Positions 1 through 10,200 of a stretch of DNA of 64,000 nucleotides are shown in pieces. The position numbers and the translations under genes were made by a program. Below the pieces are notes generated by a model. That model was not told where the DNA came from, did not search any database, and saw only the letters and a list, made by a program, of their open reading frames with translations. Numbering within the stretch: the first letter of the stretch is position 1; every line of letters begins with the position of its first letter. The DNA comes from Strongylocentrotus droebachiensis (lineage: Eukaryota; Echinodermata; Echinoidea; Camarodonta; Strongylocentrotidae): NCBI GenBank assembly GCA_035222895.1, contig JAVYIG010006848.1:1-64000 (forward strand). Reading direction: 5' to 3'.

Positions 1-410
1 GGACCTAAAATTGCTATGAAGGTAATTTTAGACCCCAATATGTGTGAAATTTAGCCAATACGATCATACCAATTCAGCCCTTCTTTAATACAAATACGGT
101 GGCCCTTAATTAATTAATAACAATACAACTACAAGGGCCGGCTGGTTTTGTGTATTATAACCAACACGAAAAAGCCAACATCGGCATCGGCTGGAGTAAA
201 ACATATAAGGCGTTGTTTCATTTTTCAACGGCTGGGTAAAATTATCGAATATTTGTGGTGGTACACAAATAATAGAAATGATTATATTTATGGATATTTC
301 AGCCGTCTCTGAACCGATCTTGATCAAGCAAAGATGATTTTGTCATTTGGATTGTACGTTCTTTCAAATTTGACACTCAGTTTTTCATTATCTCACAAAA
401 AAAATGATAG
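1..410. repeat. Interrupted, degenerate copy of the TTAA-flanked MITE family of 42218-42475
   Basis: The first about 90 bases and the stretch from about 350 to 410 match consecutive parts of the element at 42218-42475. Shared words include TATGAAGGTAATTTTAGA, GTGTGAAATTTAGCCA and CAAATTTGACACTCAGTTT. The middle (about 95-345) is unrelated and looks like a later insertion. The left end of the copy lies outside the window. Confidence 0.5.
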
Positions 411-1066
411 TACAAATAATGATAATAATAACAAAACTCGTATATTATGTTCAATGTACATATCCGTATTGTGAATGAACAAAAATGACTGCGAATTCCC
501 TGAAGTAGTTTTATTAGAAACCGTTCACCTATAAATTCAACTCAGTTCAAGTTGAGGTCATATCTCACATTTGGTAGCAACGATAAAATCCCAACGGTAA
601 AATGCCATCGAACCTAGTTTGGACACAAATCCAAGCAATTAAACACTGTACTATGACTGTCTCTCAAGAAATTAAATCTCTAAAAAGATAACCTTTGAGG
701 TATATTTCTTCAATGTGCATTACAAAATAAATGCGAGATATAATATATGTGTCTTCCAGTACACTAAAATACCTTGCACAAAACACTTTTAATGTGCTTT
801 TTAAGCTGTAATATATAAATTTACTCAAAATAAAATGAAAAAAAAGGTATTGAAATTTAATTTCTATCACAAAATTGTTGGATGATACATACAATAAACG
901 GTAATGTTAATATAAGATACACCAATATGAGTTCTTTCTACGACTCTCTTGGAAATAAATACTTTTTTAGAAATGAAAGAAGTACTGTAGTTGAAGGGAT
1001 TATAGGCACAAAAATAATCTTCCCTTTAATAACATCATATAATGTCTCATATGAAGTACTGTAATT
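411..1066. other. AT-rich intergenic sequence with one local repeat unit
   Basis: No gene is seen. Bases about 967-1050 recur at 4345-4410, on the other side of the hAT element, with the word GAAGTACTGTAGTTGAAGGG. Weaker relatives with ATTATAGCATTTCCTATTG lie near 5070 and 5600. This points to an old local repeat that the hAT element later split. Confidence 0.45.
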
Positions 1067-1302
1067 GGCGAGGGCAGGCGCGGATCCAGGATTTCTTAGG
1101 GGGGGGCCCAAATTTGAAATTATGCGAGCCAAATATTGGTACGTAATGGTGACCAACAGTGAAGTTATGCGGGGGGGGGGTCGGTACAGGAAGGGGCGAT
1201 TTTTTTACCCTCCCTCCTCCGCGAAACGCGGAAGCTTTGACGTTTCATTAAATTATTAGAGAAAGAAGACGATTCGTTGTAGAGTTCTCGACTCTTAATC
1301 CT

Positions 1303-1358
1303 CAGGCGCGGATCTACGGGGGGGGGTTAGGGGGTTTAAACCCCCCCCTTGGGCGGCC

Positions 1359-1391
<33 letters not shown>

Positions 1392-1705
1392 GCACGCTGG
1401 AGAGAAATCCTTTCAAGTGCATATATTGTGAGAAGATATTCAACTCATCTGGTAACTTAACCAAACACATGATAACTCTGGATATAACTGTGTATTTAAC
1501 TGTTACTTGATTTAAAAAGACGTTATCATGCACTGCTTTTTATGGTCTCCATTGTGTTAATAGATGCCAGGAAAACATCACTTACGGGGTTCAAATAAAC
1601 ACCCCCCAAAAAATCGGCTCGCCGCTTCGCGGCTCGTGGACGATGCTCCGCATCGTCATTATTTTAGTCAAACCCCCCCTTAGCGAAAAGCTAGATCCGC
1701 CCCTG
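1303..1705. mobile_element. Nested mini-hAT element (about 400 bp) inserted in a satellite unit
   Basis: The ends CAGGCGCGGATCTA (1303-1316) and TAGATCCGCCCCTG (1692-1705) are near-inverted copies and resemble the ends of the host hAT element. The insertion interrupts one unit of the 110-bp satellite. The 5-bp word ATCCT flanks both sides, but a full 8-bp duplication is not seen. The interior holds a long A run and a zinc-finger fragment. Confidence 0.65.
1391..1495 (+). pseudogene. Fragment of a C2H2 zinc-finger gene captured inside the mini-hAT
   Basis: Reading forward from about 1391, the sequence encodes a Kruppel-type linker and finger. A degraded HTGEKP-like linker (one base lost, so that part reads H-A-G-E-K in the neighbouring frame) is followed by P-F-K-C-I-Y-C-E-K-I-F-N-S-S-G-N-L-T-K-H. 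The spacing CX2CX12H is canonical. The second histidine and following linker are lost by a small deletion. A run of about 30 A lies directly upstream. It is unrelated to the short fingers of the 44-64 kb gene. It has no reading frame of useful length and is best read as a dead fragment. Confidence 0.6.
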
Positions 1706-1739
1706 ATCCTCGCTTGAATTCTGGTTCCCCCCCCCCTCA

Positions 1740-3115
1740 CCCGTGAAGCGCGGAAGCTTTTAAGTTTACTTAAATCATTAGAGAAAGAAGACGATTCGTT
1801 GTACCGTTCTCGACTATTAATCTTCGTCTAAATTTAGTTTTTCTCCTCCCACGCGAAGCGCGAAAATTTTTACGATTTATTAAATTATTAGAGAAAGAAG
1901 ACGATTCGTTGTAGAGTTCTCGACTCTTAATCCTCGTCTGAATTCTGGTTCCCCCTTCCTGCGCGAAGCGCGGAAGCTTTTAAGTTTACTTAAATCATTA
2001 GAGAAAGAAGACGATTCGTTGTACCGTTTTCGAAAATAATCCTCGTCTGAATTTAGATTCTCCCACCCCCCCCCCCATCCCGCGCGAAGCGCAGAAGCTT
2101 TTACGTTTCATTAAATAATTAGAGAAACAAGACGATTCGTTGTAAAGTTCTCGACTCTTAATCCTCGTCTGAATTTAGTTTTTCCCCTTCCGCACGAAGC
2201 GTTGAAGCTTTTACGATTCATTAAATCATTAGAAAAAGAAGACGATTCGTTGTACCGTTTTCGAAAAAAAAATCCTCGTCTGAATTTAGATTCCCCCCCC
2301 CCCCCTCCCCCGCGCGAAGCGCGGAAGCTTTGACGTTTCATTAAACTATTAAAGAAAGAAGACGAATCGTTGTAGAGTTCTCGACTATTAATCCTTGTCT
2401 GAATTCAGGTCCCCCACCCCCCCCTCCCGCACAAAGCGCGGAAGCTTTTAAGTTTCATAAGATTATGAGAGAAAGAACACGATTTGCTGTACAGATCTCG
2501 ACTCTTAATCCTCGTCTAAATTCAGGTCCCCCCTCCCTCCCGCGCGAAGCGCTAAGGCTTTCAAGTTTTATAAGATCATGAGAGAAAGAAGACGATTGGC
2601 TGTACAGTTCTCGACTCTTAATCCTCGTCTGAATTCAGGTTCCCCCCCCCCCCTCCCACGTGAAGCGCGGAAGCTTTTAAGTTTACATTAAATCATTAGA
2701 GAAAGAATACGATTCGTTGTACCGTTTTCGAAAATAATCCTCGTCTGAATTTAGATTCCCTCCCCCCCCCCCCCCCCCCCTCCCGCGCGAAGCGCGGAAG
2801 CTTTTACGTTTCATTAAATCCTTAGAGAAACAAGACGATTCGTTGTAAAGTTCGAGAATCTTAACCCTCGTCTGAATTCAGTTTTCCCCCTTCCGCGCAA
2901 AGCGTTGAAGCTTTTACGTTTCATTAGATTATGAGAGAAAGAAGACGATTCGCTGTAGCGTTCTCGATTCTTAATCCTTGTCTTAATTTAGTCCCCCCCC
3001 CCCCCCCTCCTCTCCTGCACGAAGCTTTGACGTTTCATTAAATTATTAGAGAAAGAAGACGATGCGTTGTACCGTTCTCTATACTCTTAATCCTTGTCTG
3101 AATTTCAAAGATGTT
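1740..3115. repeat. Satellite array, about 110-118-bp unit, about 12 further copies
   Basis: The word GAGAAAGAAGACGATTCGTT recurs about every 110-118 bases, near 1259, 1781, 1891, 2001, 2122, 2234, 2351, 2469, 2581, 2699, 2825, 2935 and 3049. Each unit also has a CGCGAAGCGCGGAAGCTTT block and a C-rich spacer. The first unit (about 1210-1302) is split from the rest by the mini-hAT. Two to three units lie in reverse orientation at 39075-39300 inside the second hAT element. Confidence 0.85.
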
Positions 3116-3199
3116 ATTTGTCTGCTCCTTTTTCTTCCTACACTGTACGTCCTCTTCCGATTAGGGGAACCCCCCCCCCCCCTTCCTGGCTACGCGCCT

Positions 3200-3610
3200 G
3201 CGGTCAGATAAACACATTTTGATACCTTGTCCGACCCCCGCAAGCTCAGGGGTTTAAGGCAATAAATTACGGTCAAATAAGCATTCAGGGGCCCGCCTTA
3301 GGGCCCCTGGTGGGGTCGAGGCGGCGGAGCCGGCCCCGACTTGGCTCAGGGGTTTTAGGCGTTTAATTAAGGTCAGATGAGTTTTTTTTTTGTAATACCT
3401 ATTATTTTGTGACACTGGCAGGTCACTATATGGCGTGGGGTCCAAGGGGCGGAGCCCCCCCCCCCCAAAAAAAAGAGGGGGTTTTGGCATTAAATTACCG
3501 TCAGATGAGCATCTAAGGGCCCGCCGTAGGGCCCTAGGTGGAATCCAGGGGGCAGAGCCCCCGGAAGCTTAGGGGTTTGAGGCATTTAATCACGGTCAGA
3601 TGAGCATATT
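3200..3610. repeat. Second satellite family inside the hAT element
   Basis: Imperfect units share TTACGGTCAGATGAGCAT-like words, a GGGCCCGCC...AGGGCCC block, GGGGGCGGAGCCCCC-like blocks and AGGGGTTT. Relatives in reverse orientation occupy about 38350-38960 in the second hAT element. No coding sense is apparent. Confidence 0.7.
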
Positions 3611-4094
3611 TTGATGCCTCATTTTTTAACACTGGCAGTTAACTATTCTTCCTTTCTTGCTCTCATTCTATTTTATTTCTCTTTAATATACTTTTTCAAA
3701 AAAAGTGTGGGGGTGGGGGAGAGAGCTCGAGGGGGCCCGATCCCCGCCGATCGGGCCCTGAAATGTAGAAATCTCAAGAATCATATTTCTTGCCTGGCTG
3801 TAAATTTAGGATTTTGTCATTTTCCAACAAACGCAATAAACGTATAATTTACTAAAAAGTGAGGACAAATCTCGGAAATTATGTCATTTCAGCATTATTT
3901 GTAATCCACCGTTGTGGAGTTAGAAATAAACCACGTTTGAATTTGACTTCCCCAAAGCCCCCCCCCCCCCCCCCCCCAATCAGTACGCCAGTATCTTCTC
4001 TTTTCCTTTCCTTCCTTCTCTCTTATTTTTTGATTGGGGGGGGGGGGGGGGGGGTCAACAGCCTGGGAGGCAAGGCCCTTTCGGTCCCCCCCCC

Positions 4095-4225
4095 CCCCCC
4101 ACCCCCCGATCTCCTTCTTCCCTCTTTTCTTTTCTTCTTCCTCTTCTTTCTTTCTCTTTCTCTCCTCTTTCCCTTTCCCTTCTTTTCCTTTCTTCTCTCT
4201 CTTTTTTTTTTTTTTTTTTTTTTTT
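4095..4225. repeat. Long pyrimidine tract between G and C homopolymers
   Basis: This stretch is almost purely C and T on the plus strand, followed by a run of about 24 T and then G runs. A purine-strand counterpart lies at 33955-34060 in the second hAT element. The overlapping Pro/Gly/Lys-rich frames on both strands come only from homopolymers. Confidence 0.75.
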
Positions 4226-4294
4226 GCGGGGGGGAGGGGGGGGGGCCAAGGCCCGCTCGGCCCCCTCCCCCCTGGATCCGCGCCTGGGCGAGGG

Positions 4295-5177
4295 CCATAT
4301 TGGCATGAAAATACTCTCCCGTTATATGACATCAAGTAATGTCTTTTATGAAGTACTGTAGTTGAAGGGATTATAGGCACAAAAATAATCTTCCCTTTAA
4401 TGATATCAAATCATGTATCATACATGATTTACATGATTGGAGGACCCTCAGGGAGTACAATGTTAATACTGATGAGGCTACAATAGGTAAACAAGACATA
4501 TATTATTGTAATTGGTATTTTAATTGGCATGGGCCATTATAGCATTCAGCCTTACCACCTTCTAAGCACTTTTATTTTCTTCACATCAAAAACATTTGAG
4601 AGAACTCTATACAAAAGAAGGCTTTCGTACATATACACAAATTTGATTCCATGACAATATGAAAAATATAAATACATGTAGTTTTGCATATTTTCATATA
4701 GCTCTAACTCATCCAGTGAGTAAGTCTGAATTTGAAAGACCAAAACTTGAAGAATAATATACAGTTGTATGACATAAAATGATGTTTTCACAAATCAAGT
4801 CTTTCAGTGAACCCAGAAATTCAAGTACAAATAGTTGTATGATAGATTACACGATACTTGTAAGTCCTTTGAAAGGTAGTGGACTTATATTTTAGCAACT
4901 AGTCCAATCACTCTTCTATTGTGTTCACCCTTGTATTCATCAAATGAAATAACTAAAATTAATTCAATAACCAAGAAGATATTAATTAGTCCATTACTAT
5001 ACCAGTACCGGAATATTGTTCCCTATGGTATAGAAAAATGTTTCTTCTGAAATACTGTCATGGGAAAGGATTATAGCATTTCCTATTGTAGAGCTTCTAT
5101 TCATCAAATGAAATAACTCAGGAGAATTCAATAATCAAGAAGGTATCAATTAGTTGATTAATTTAATACTACTAATA
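4295..5177. other. AT-rich intergenic sequence, no gene seen
   Basis: Both strands show only short, AT-rich frames without recognisable motifs. Apart from the local repeat at 4345-4410 nothing distinctive was found. Confidence 0.4.
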
Positions 5178-5515
5178 ATAGTTTGTTCGACCGCAGGCCC
5201 TCTCAATGCGCTTTACAGATATATATTATTACCCCGGTCATTAGATTCAGGCTTACCCGCACACAATGTATGCACATTCTCCACTCCCTGGGGAGCATTC
5301 CAGCCAGGCATCATTTTTACAAGCGCACACTTGCTCATCTAACCACTTTTATTTTTTGCATCCTACCCGGGTACCCATTTAAAACCTGGGTGGAGAGTGG
5401 CAAATCTAGATCAATGTATTGCCAAAGGAGATTAGTGCCGTGGCAGGACTTGAACAGCGGACCTTGTGATCTACACTGAGTCCGGTGATAATATCCACTT
5501 GACCACGACACCTCT
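5178..5515 (-). mobile_element. tRNA-derived SINE
   Basis: Read on the minus strand from about 5512, the head has a tRNA-like A box (GTGGTCAAGTGGAT) and a B box (TGTTCAAGTCC). These are followed by a body containing GTGGAGAGTGG on the plus strand. A second copy of the body and degraded head lies at about 15170-15470. The pol III box spacing and the dispersed second copy support a SINE rather than a true tRNA gene. Confidence 0.65.
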
Positions 5516-7046
5516 ACAAAATATACACAAATATTGTTCTCCATGACATTAAATAATGTCGCTTATAAAGTACTGCCACGTGAGGGGATTGTAGCATTTC
5601 CTATTGTCTTGTATTCATCAAATAATGAAATAATTAAAAAGAATTATATAATCAAGAAAATGTAAATAACATACAGATACTATATCTTAAGACAAAATAT
5701 ACATAGCATTCGTTTGAATAGTGTACTATCATAATCACATACAGTTGAATTCGATTTGAAAGCCCAAAATGAAACCACACTGTTCATATATTTGTATGGA
5801 AGATAACACATAAGATTGAGTCCTTTGTGGGGTAGAATTATAGTGATAATCTCTACAACTTTAAAATTGTATACACTCTCTAGAGTTCATAATATGTAAG
5901 ACTCGAAAAGGATTCCATAGCAAAGGTTTAAGTACATGTTCCAAAAAATATAATTTGAATACAAATTTACAAAAGATATCATGTACATTAAATAAGTTAT
6001 TAGTAGCACCATAATATAACACCATATAATATAAGTGATTTGGTGTAAAGGCATGAAAGTATTTAAAGTGGTAAACTCAACAAATCTCAAGAATAACATA
6101 AAAAGCACATAAAATCTCACAAAAAAACTCTCAAGTCCTAAAGCATACTTGAATACCAATCGTTGCACATTCTATTTTGCATACAGATACAATCAAAAAG
6201 TGAGAGGATGTTTCGTATCCTGACAAAGGTTTAATACTGTTTTTGAGCAAATTGCAAAAATGTTCACAAGAATAGAAATTCCATGTAATGGCAAACCTCA
6301 TCTGTAAGAACGGTACATAGTTACAGATAATAAGAAGGACAACATGATGGAAATATTTATTACATTACGCTTAACTACAGAGATAGAAAGATACCCGTTT
6401 ATACATTAGTTGAAAGACAATATTGTAGAAATACTCATTACATTACGCTAAACTACAAAGAGAGAAAGATACCCGTTTATAGATTAATTGAAAGACAACA
6501 TAGTAGTAATACTCATTACATTACGCTGAACTACAGAGAAATCACACTTTCAGGTTGAATCCTGGTGGTGTCAATTCATATACAAAGGGGTAACGCACCA
6601 TCGCTAGCCGAGTCAAAAAGTAACCTCCTATTTGTAGACTTTTGAAGATAATTTCCCACATAATATGACCCCTTTTCACCTAAAAAAATAACTATAACGG
6701 CTATATCATGGCTTATTAAGCCTTAATTCATAATAAAATACTCTAATTTGTTGTGGAGTTTGACATACGTTATTTGAGTTGCAGATCCCTCTTTCATATG
6801 ACCCTTTTCCGTGAAATTTCTTGCTCTTTTCCAATTGACCAAACCAAAAATTATATATCATATCCCCGAATACCGGTAGTCAACATTTGGGCTAGATCCA
6901 CACTACACTTACAAAAATTCCATGTACATTACCCAGATTAGCCAACAGTTGGTCGGTTTGAAGACAATTTGGATTTGGTTTCACCGAAAAGTACCCTCTG
7001 AGTTTAGTTTGCCCTTCTGACAGAAGTGCTGGGGTCTAAGTGGAAG
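5516..7046. other. AT-rich 3' flank of the arylsulfatase gene
   Basis: No other gene is seen. A short tandem duplication with the words ACTCATTACATTACGCT and AGATAGAAAGATACCCGTTTA lies between about 6340 and 6540. The 3' UTR of the arylsulfatase is expected here, but no polyadenylation site could be fixed with confidence. Confidence 0.4.
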
Positions 7047-7210
7047 CTATGCGTATGTGACATGCCGATCATCTTCTGATAGCGTTACCCAAGGCTTCCA
7101 CACGTTTCCATGGAGTTTGGGGTTACTCAGAGGGTCGACGGGCTGATTCCTAGGCTCCACGGCTGATCGACGGTACTCCTGGAGTCTAGCCGTCATAGTC
7201 TCAACAATAT
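7047..7210 (-). CDS. ARSB: Arylsulfatase exon 10 (C-terminus and stop)
   Basis: The acceptor is ...TTCCTTCCCAG before position 7210. The exon enters in phase 1, encodes Asp483 to Ala536 and ends with TAG at 7047-7049. The stretch [12 protein letters not shown] is the usual C-terminal helix of this family, and W-K-P-W lies near the end. Confidence 0.88.
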
Positions 7211-10200
7211 CTGGGAAGGAAAACGATGAGGGATGAAACGATCGACATCACCACTTATGCCAGACAATCCTTGAAGGTTAGGTTTTGCATATAACATTCC
7301 TTATTTTTGCAGTTTCACCATATTTGTAGTCCTGAAAAAGGACTGTTGGGCAGTTTAAATATACTCAGCATCATCTTCATCATGATCATCCTCACCATCA
7401 TCAACATCTTCATGATCATCAACATCATCACCATCAACATCAACATGATCCTCACCACCATCATCATCATCACCATCATCACCATCATCATCCTCACCAT
7501 CATCACCACCAACATCATCACCATCATCAACATTAACATTAAAATCAACATCATCATCAATAACATCATTAACATCATCACAATCAACATCAACATCATC
7601 CTCACCATCAATATCACCATCATCAGCATCATCATCATCATCAACATCAGCATCATCACCGTCATCATCATCCTCACTATCATCATCATCATCATTAACA
7701 TTGAGAGCATCATCTTGAAAATAATCATCACCATCAACACTATAAGCCATCATATATATTCACCTTGGTTCCAGTCTGCTATATTATTATATTCGCAGGG
7801 ATCGTCACGGATGTTGTACAGACAAGGCTTGCGGTGACTGTAGTCACAATTGGTGGAGGCATTGGCTTGCTTGGAGGGACATCGTACCCTAAACGAGTTA
7901 GGAACGTACTGTGTCTTGTTGGAAGTTGCTCCTAAAACAAATAAATGAAAGTGGTAATTTATATAAAGGTTATATTTGTCTGTCTAATACCCATTTTGTT
8001 TACCATCCATAAAGTCTAATAACCATTTGATGGTTATTATTATTCATGATTAAATTATTATGAGACCATATGGATAGTAGACAAATGGGCATAAGACAAA
8101 CTGGGAATTAGACCGACTGGCAATTAGACCAAATGAGTGATAGACTTATTGGAGATTAGCCTAAATGTCATTAGACCAAATGATAAGTAGACAAAATGAT
8201 TATGGGATCATGTGGATAGTAGACAGGATGGGTGTAGACCATATGAGAACAGACTAATTGGGTAGTAGACGAACTGGTTGTAGACCAAATAGCAATTCAC
8301 CAAGCAAAGATAATGGTACAATATGTACCCTCTGGAACCCTAATGGAGTTTGCAGTATTGTATTATCATCAATATTATTATCATTATCATTAAGATTCTT
8401 GATTCAAAGGGTACCTAGAAAAAATAATATGTACCCTCTGGAACCACAATGGAGTTTATAGTATTGCATTATCATCAATATTATTATCATTATCATGGAG
8501 ATCATGGTTTGTAGAGCACCCAGAAAATAATCAAACGTACCTTCTGGCGGGTACCAGCCGGAGAAATATTTACCCCCGATTTTACCCCCGAAGGCACCGT
8601 AATGAAGTTTGAAGTCTCCTACTCTAATGGCTGCGTACTTCATGACAGGCTCAATGTTGTGAAGGATTTCATTTCTAGGTGAAGGCGCATTCCTGTAAGA
8701 AAAGCAGATATTAAAGACAGACTGCTTTGAGCTTGGATCAAGCAACAATTGCTCCCGGTTTCATACTTTTGGAGGAAGAGAAATAAATGAAACAGTGTCT
8801 AAAGAGTGGATAGCTCTGAGTGTGTAGACAGGCTTGATGGAGACTGGCTTCAGAAAACAAAGAATGTTCAGTTTATCGCTTAAAAAGCAGACCCCACAAA
8901 CCTGGAAGTGAAGACTTGAGGGAATAAGGGGCCCGTTTCATAAAACTTGTGATCTATAACAACTGCTAAATTTCTATGACAAATTTGCTCTCAGCCAATC
9001 AGATGCCACGATTTCAGTAGCTTATAACAGTAGCTTGTAACTTGTTTTTTTATATCAAGTTAGATGAAACAGGGTCCTGGGCCGGTATTCAATTCAATAC
9101 TAAGCATAAGTAACAAAAAATTACTAAGTAAATGGCTAAGCTAAGACATTTACTTATCTTGTATTCAAATTGCATTTTAGACTTGTACTTACGTAAGATA
9201 CGTAAAATTACGTAAGTCAAATACTAACTGATAAGCATTGCGACATCACACAGCCAATCAAAAGTAATGCGCAATTGATGCGTTGCAATAAATGCCCGCT
9301 GATATAAATGTGTGCAGGTTATAATACTGCGTAAGAAAACCATATGCCTGCCAGCGCCAATCAAGGCCTCCAAATAATTGGCTTAAGTCTGATAGGGAGC
9401 TGTCTTAAATTTTATTAAGTATTTTATCTCAGCCAAATACTAAGTAAAAAAGCCCAAATTTTGTACTTAAGTATTGAATTGAATACGGACCCTGGTCCAT
9501 ACCCAGGCAGATGATGAAGACAGGAAGGCTTGGAGAAGAGCCATAAGAATAAATAAGCATCAACCCATCAGCGTGGGAACAACAGACACTTAATAACTCT
9601 TATCCTGCCATGATGAATACAGCCCAGTGCCACAGGGCTAATTCCCATTGTGCCAAGCCACATATCCCCCCTGTGCCAAGTTCATTTTGAGATAATCTAA
9701 GAATCTGATGGTGCGATCAATAGCACATGGGAAGCACTCAGCACATTACAATGAGCATGAACAATAACTGCTATTACGAATGCGAGCATGCATGCACGAA
9801 GCAGTTAAGCTGTGGCTCACTGGCATGAATTGAGCCTCCAATCGATAGCGCGCTTGCGTGTACAAAGCACTATAACGGTAGCATGCATGCGGCCTTATGG
9901 CAGGATATGAGTTAGAGATGAAGGCAATACACAACAGAACAAGAAGTACCAGTACCACTAATCAAGTCTTTGCAACCTACAAACATGTACTAGTAAATCA
10001 ATGTAGTATTGTATTTTCATATAACCGGTATGCATTCTACATGTATTTGGTTACGGTTTAATTAACACCGTTATGGGAAAAGACCACAGTAGAATATGAG
10101 AAATTCCTGTCAGCCAAATGACACGCCATGTGCTCACCATAACATTTTTTGCTCTTAAATATAAGCTTAAATTATTATCACTTCAAGAAAGAGATAATGC

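Larger units (their letters stand above)
1075..4286. mobile_element. Non-autonomous hAT-type element (3.2 kb) filled with satellite arrays
   Basis: Perfect 16-bp inverted ends are visible: CAGGCGCGGATCCAGG at 1075-1090 and its complement at 4271-4286. They are flanked by a perfect 8-bp direct repeat, GGCGAGGG, at 1067-1074 and 4287-4294. An 8-bp target duplication with CAG...CTG ends is the hallmark of the hAT superfamily. No transposase frame is present. The interior is two satellite families, homopolymer C/G/A/T runs and a nested mini-hAT. A second element with the same ends and much of the same content, in the opposite orientation, lies at 33903-39427. The hAT assignment is inferred from ends and duplication length. 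Confidence 0.85.

Noticed and set aside
3859..4380. Overlapping Pro/Gly/Lys/Arg/Phe-rich frames on both strands
   Set aside because: They come from C, G and T homopolymers in the hAT element, with frames on all strands open for the same reason.
7307..7837. Open frames rich in Ile/Asn, Met/Val or Asp over the CAT repeat
   Set aside because: Trinucleotide repeat artefacts lying between exons 9 and 10 of the arylsulfatase.
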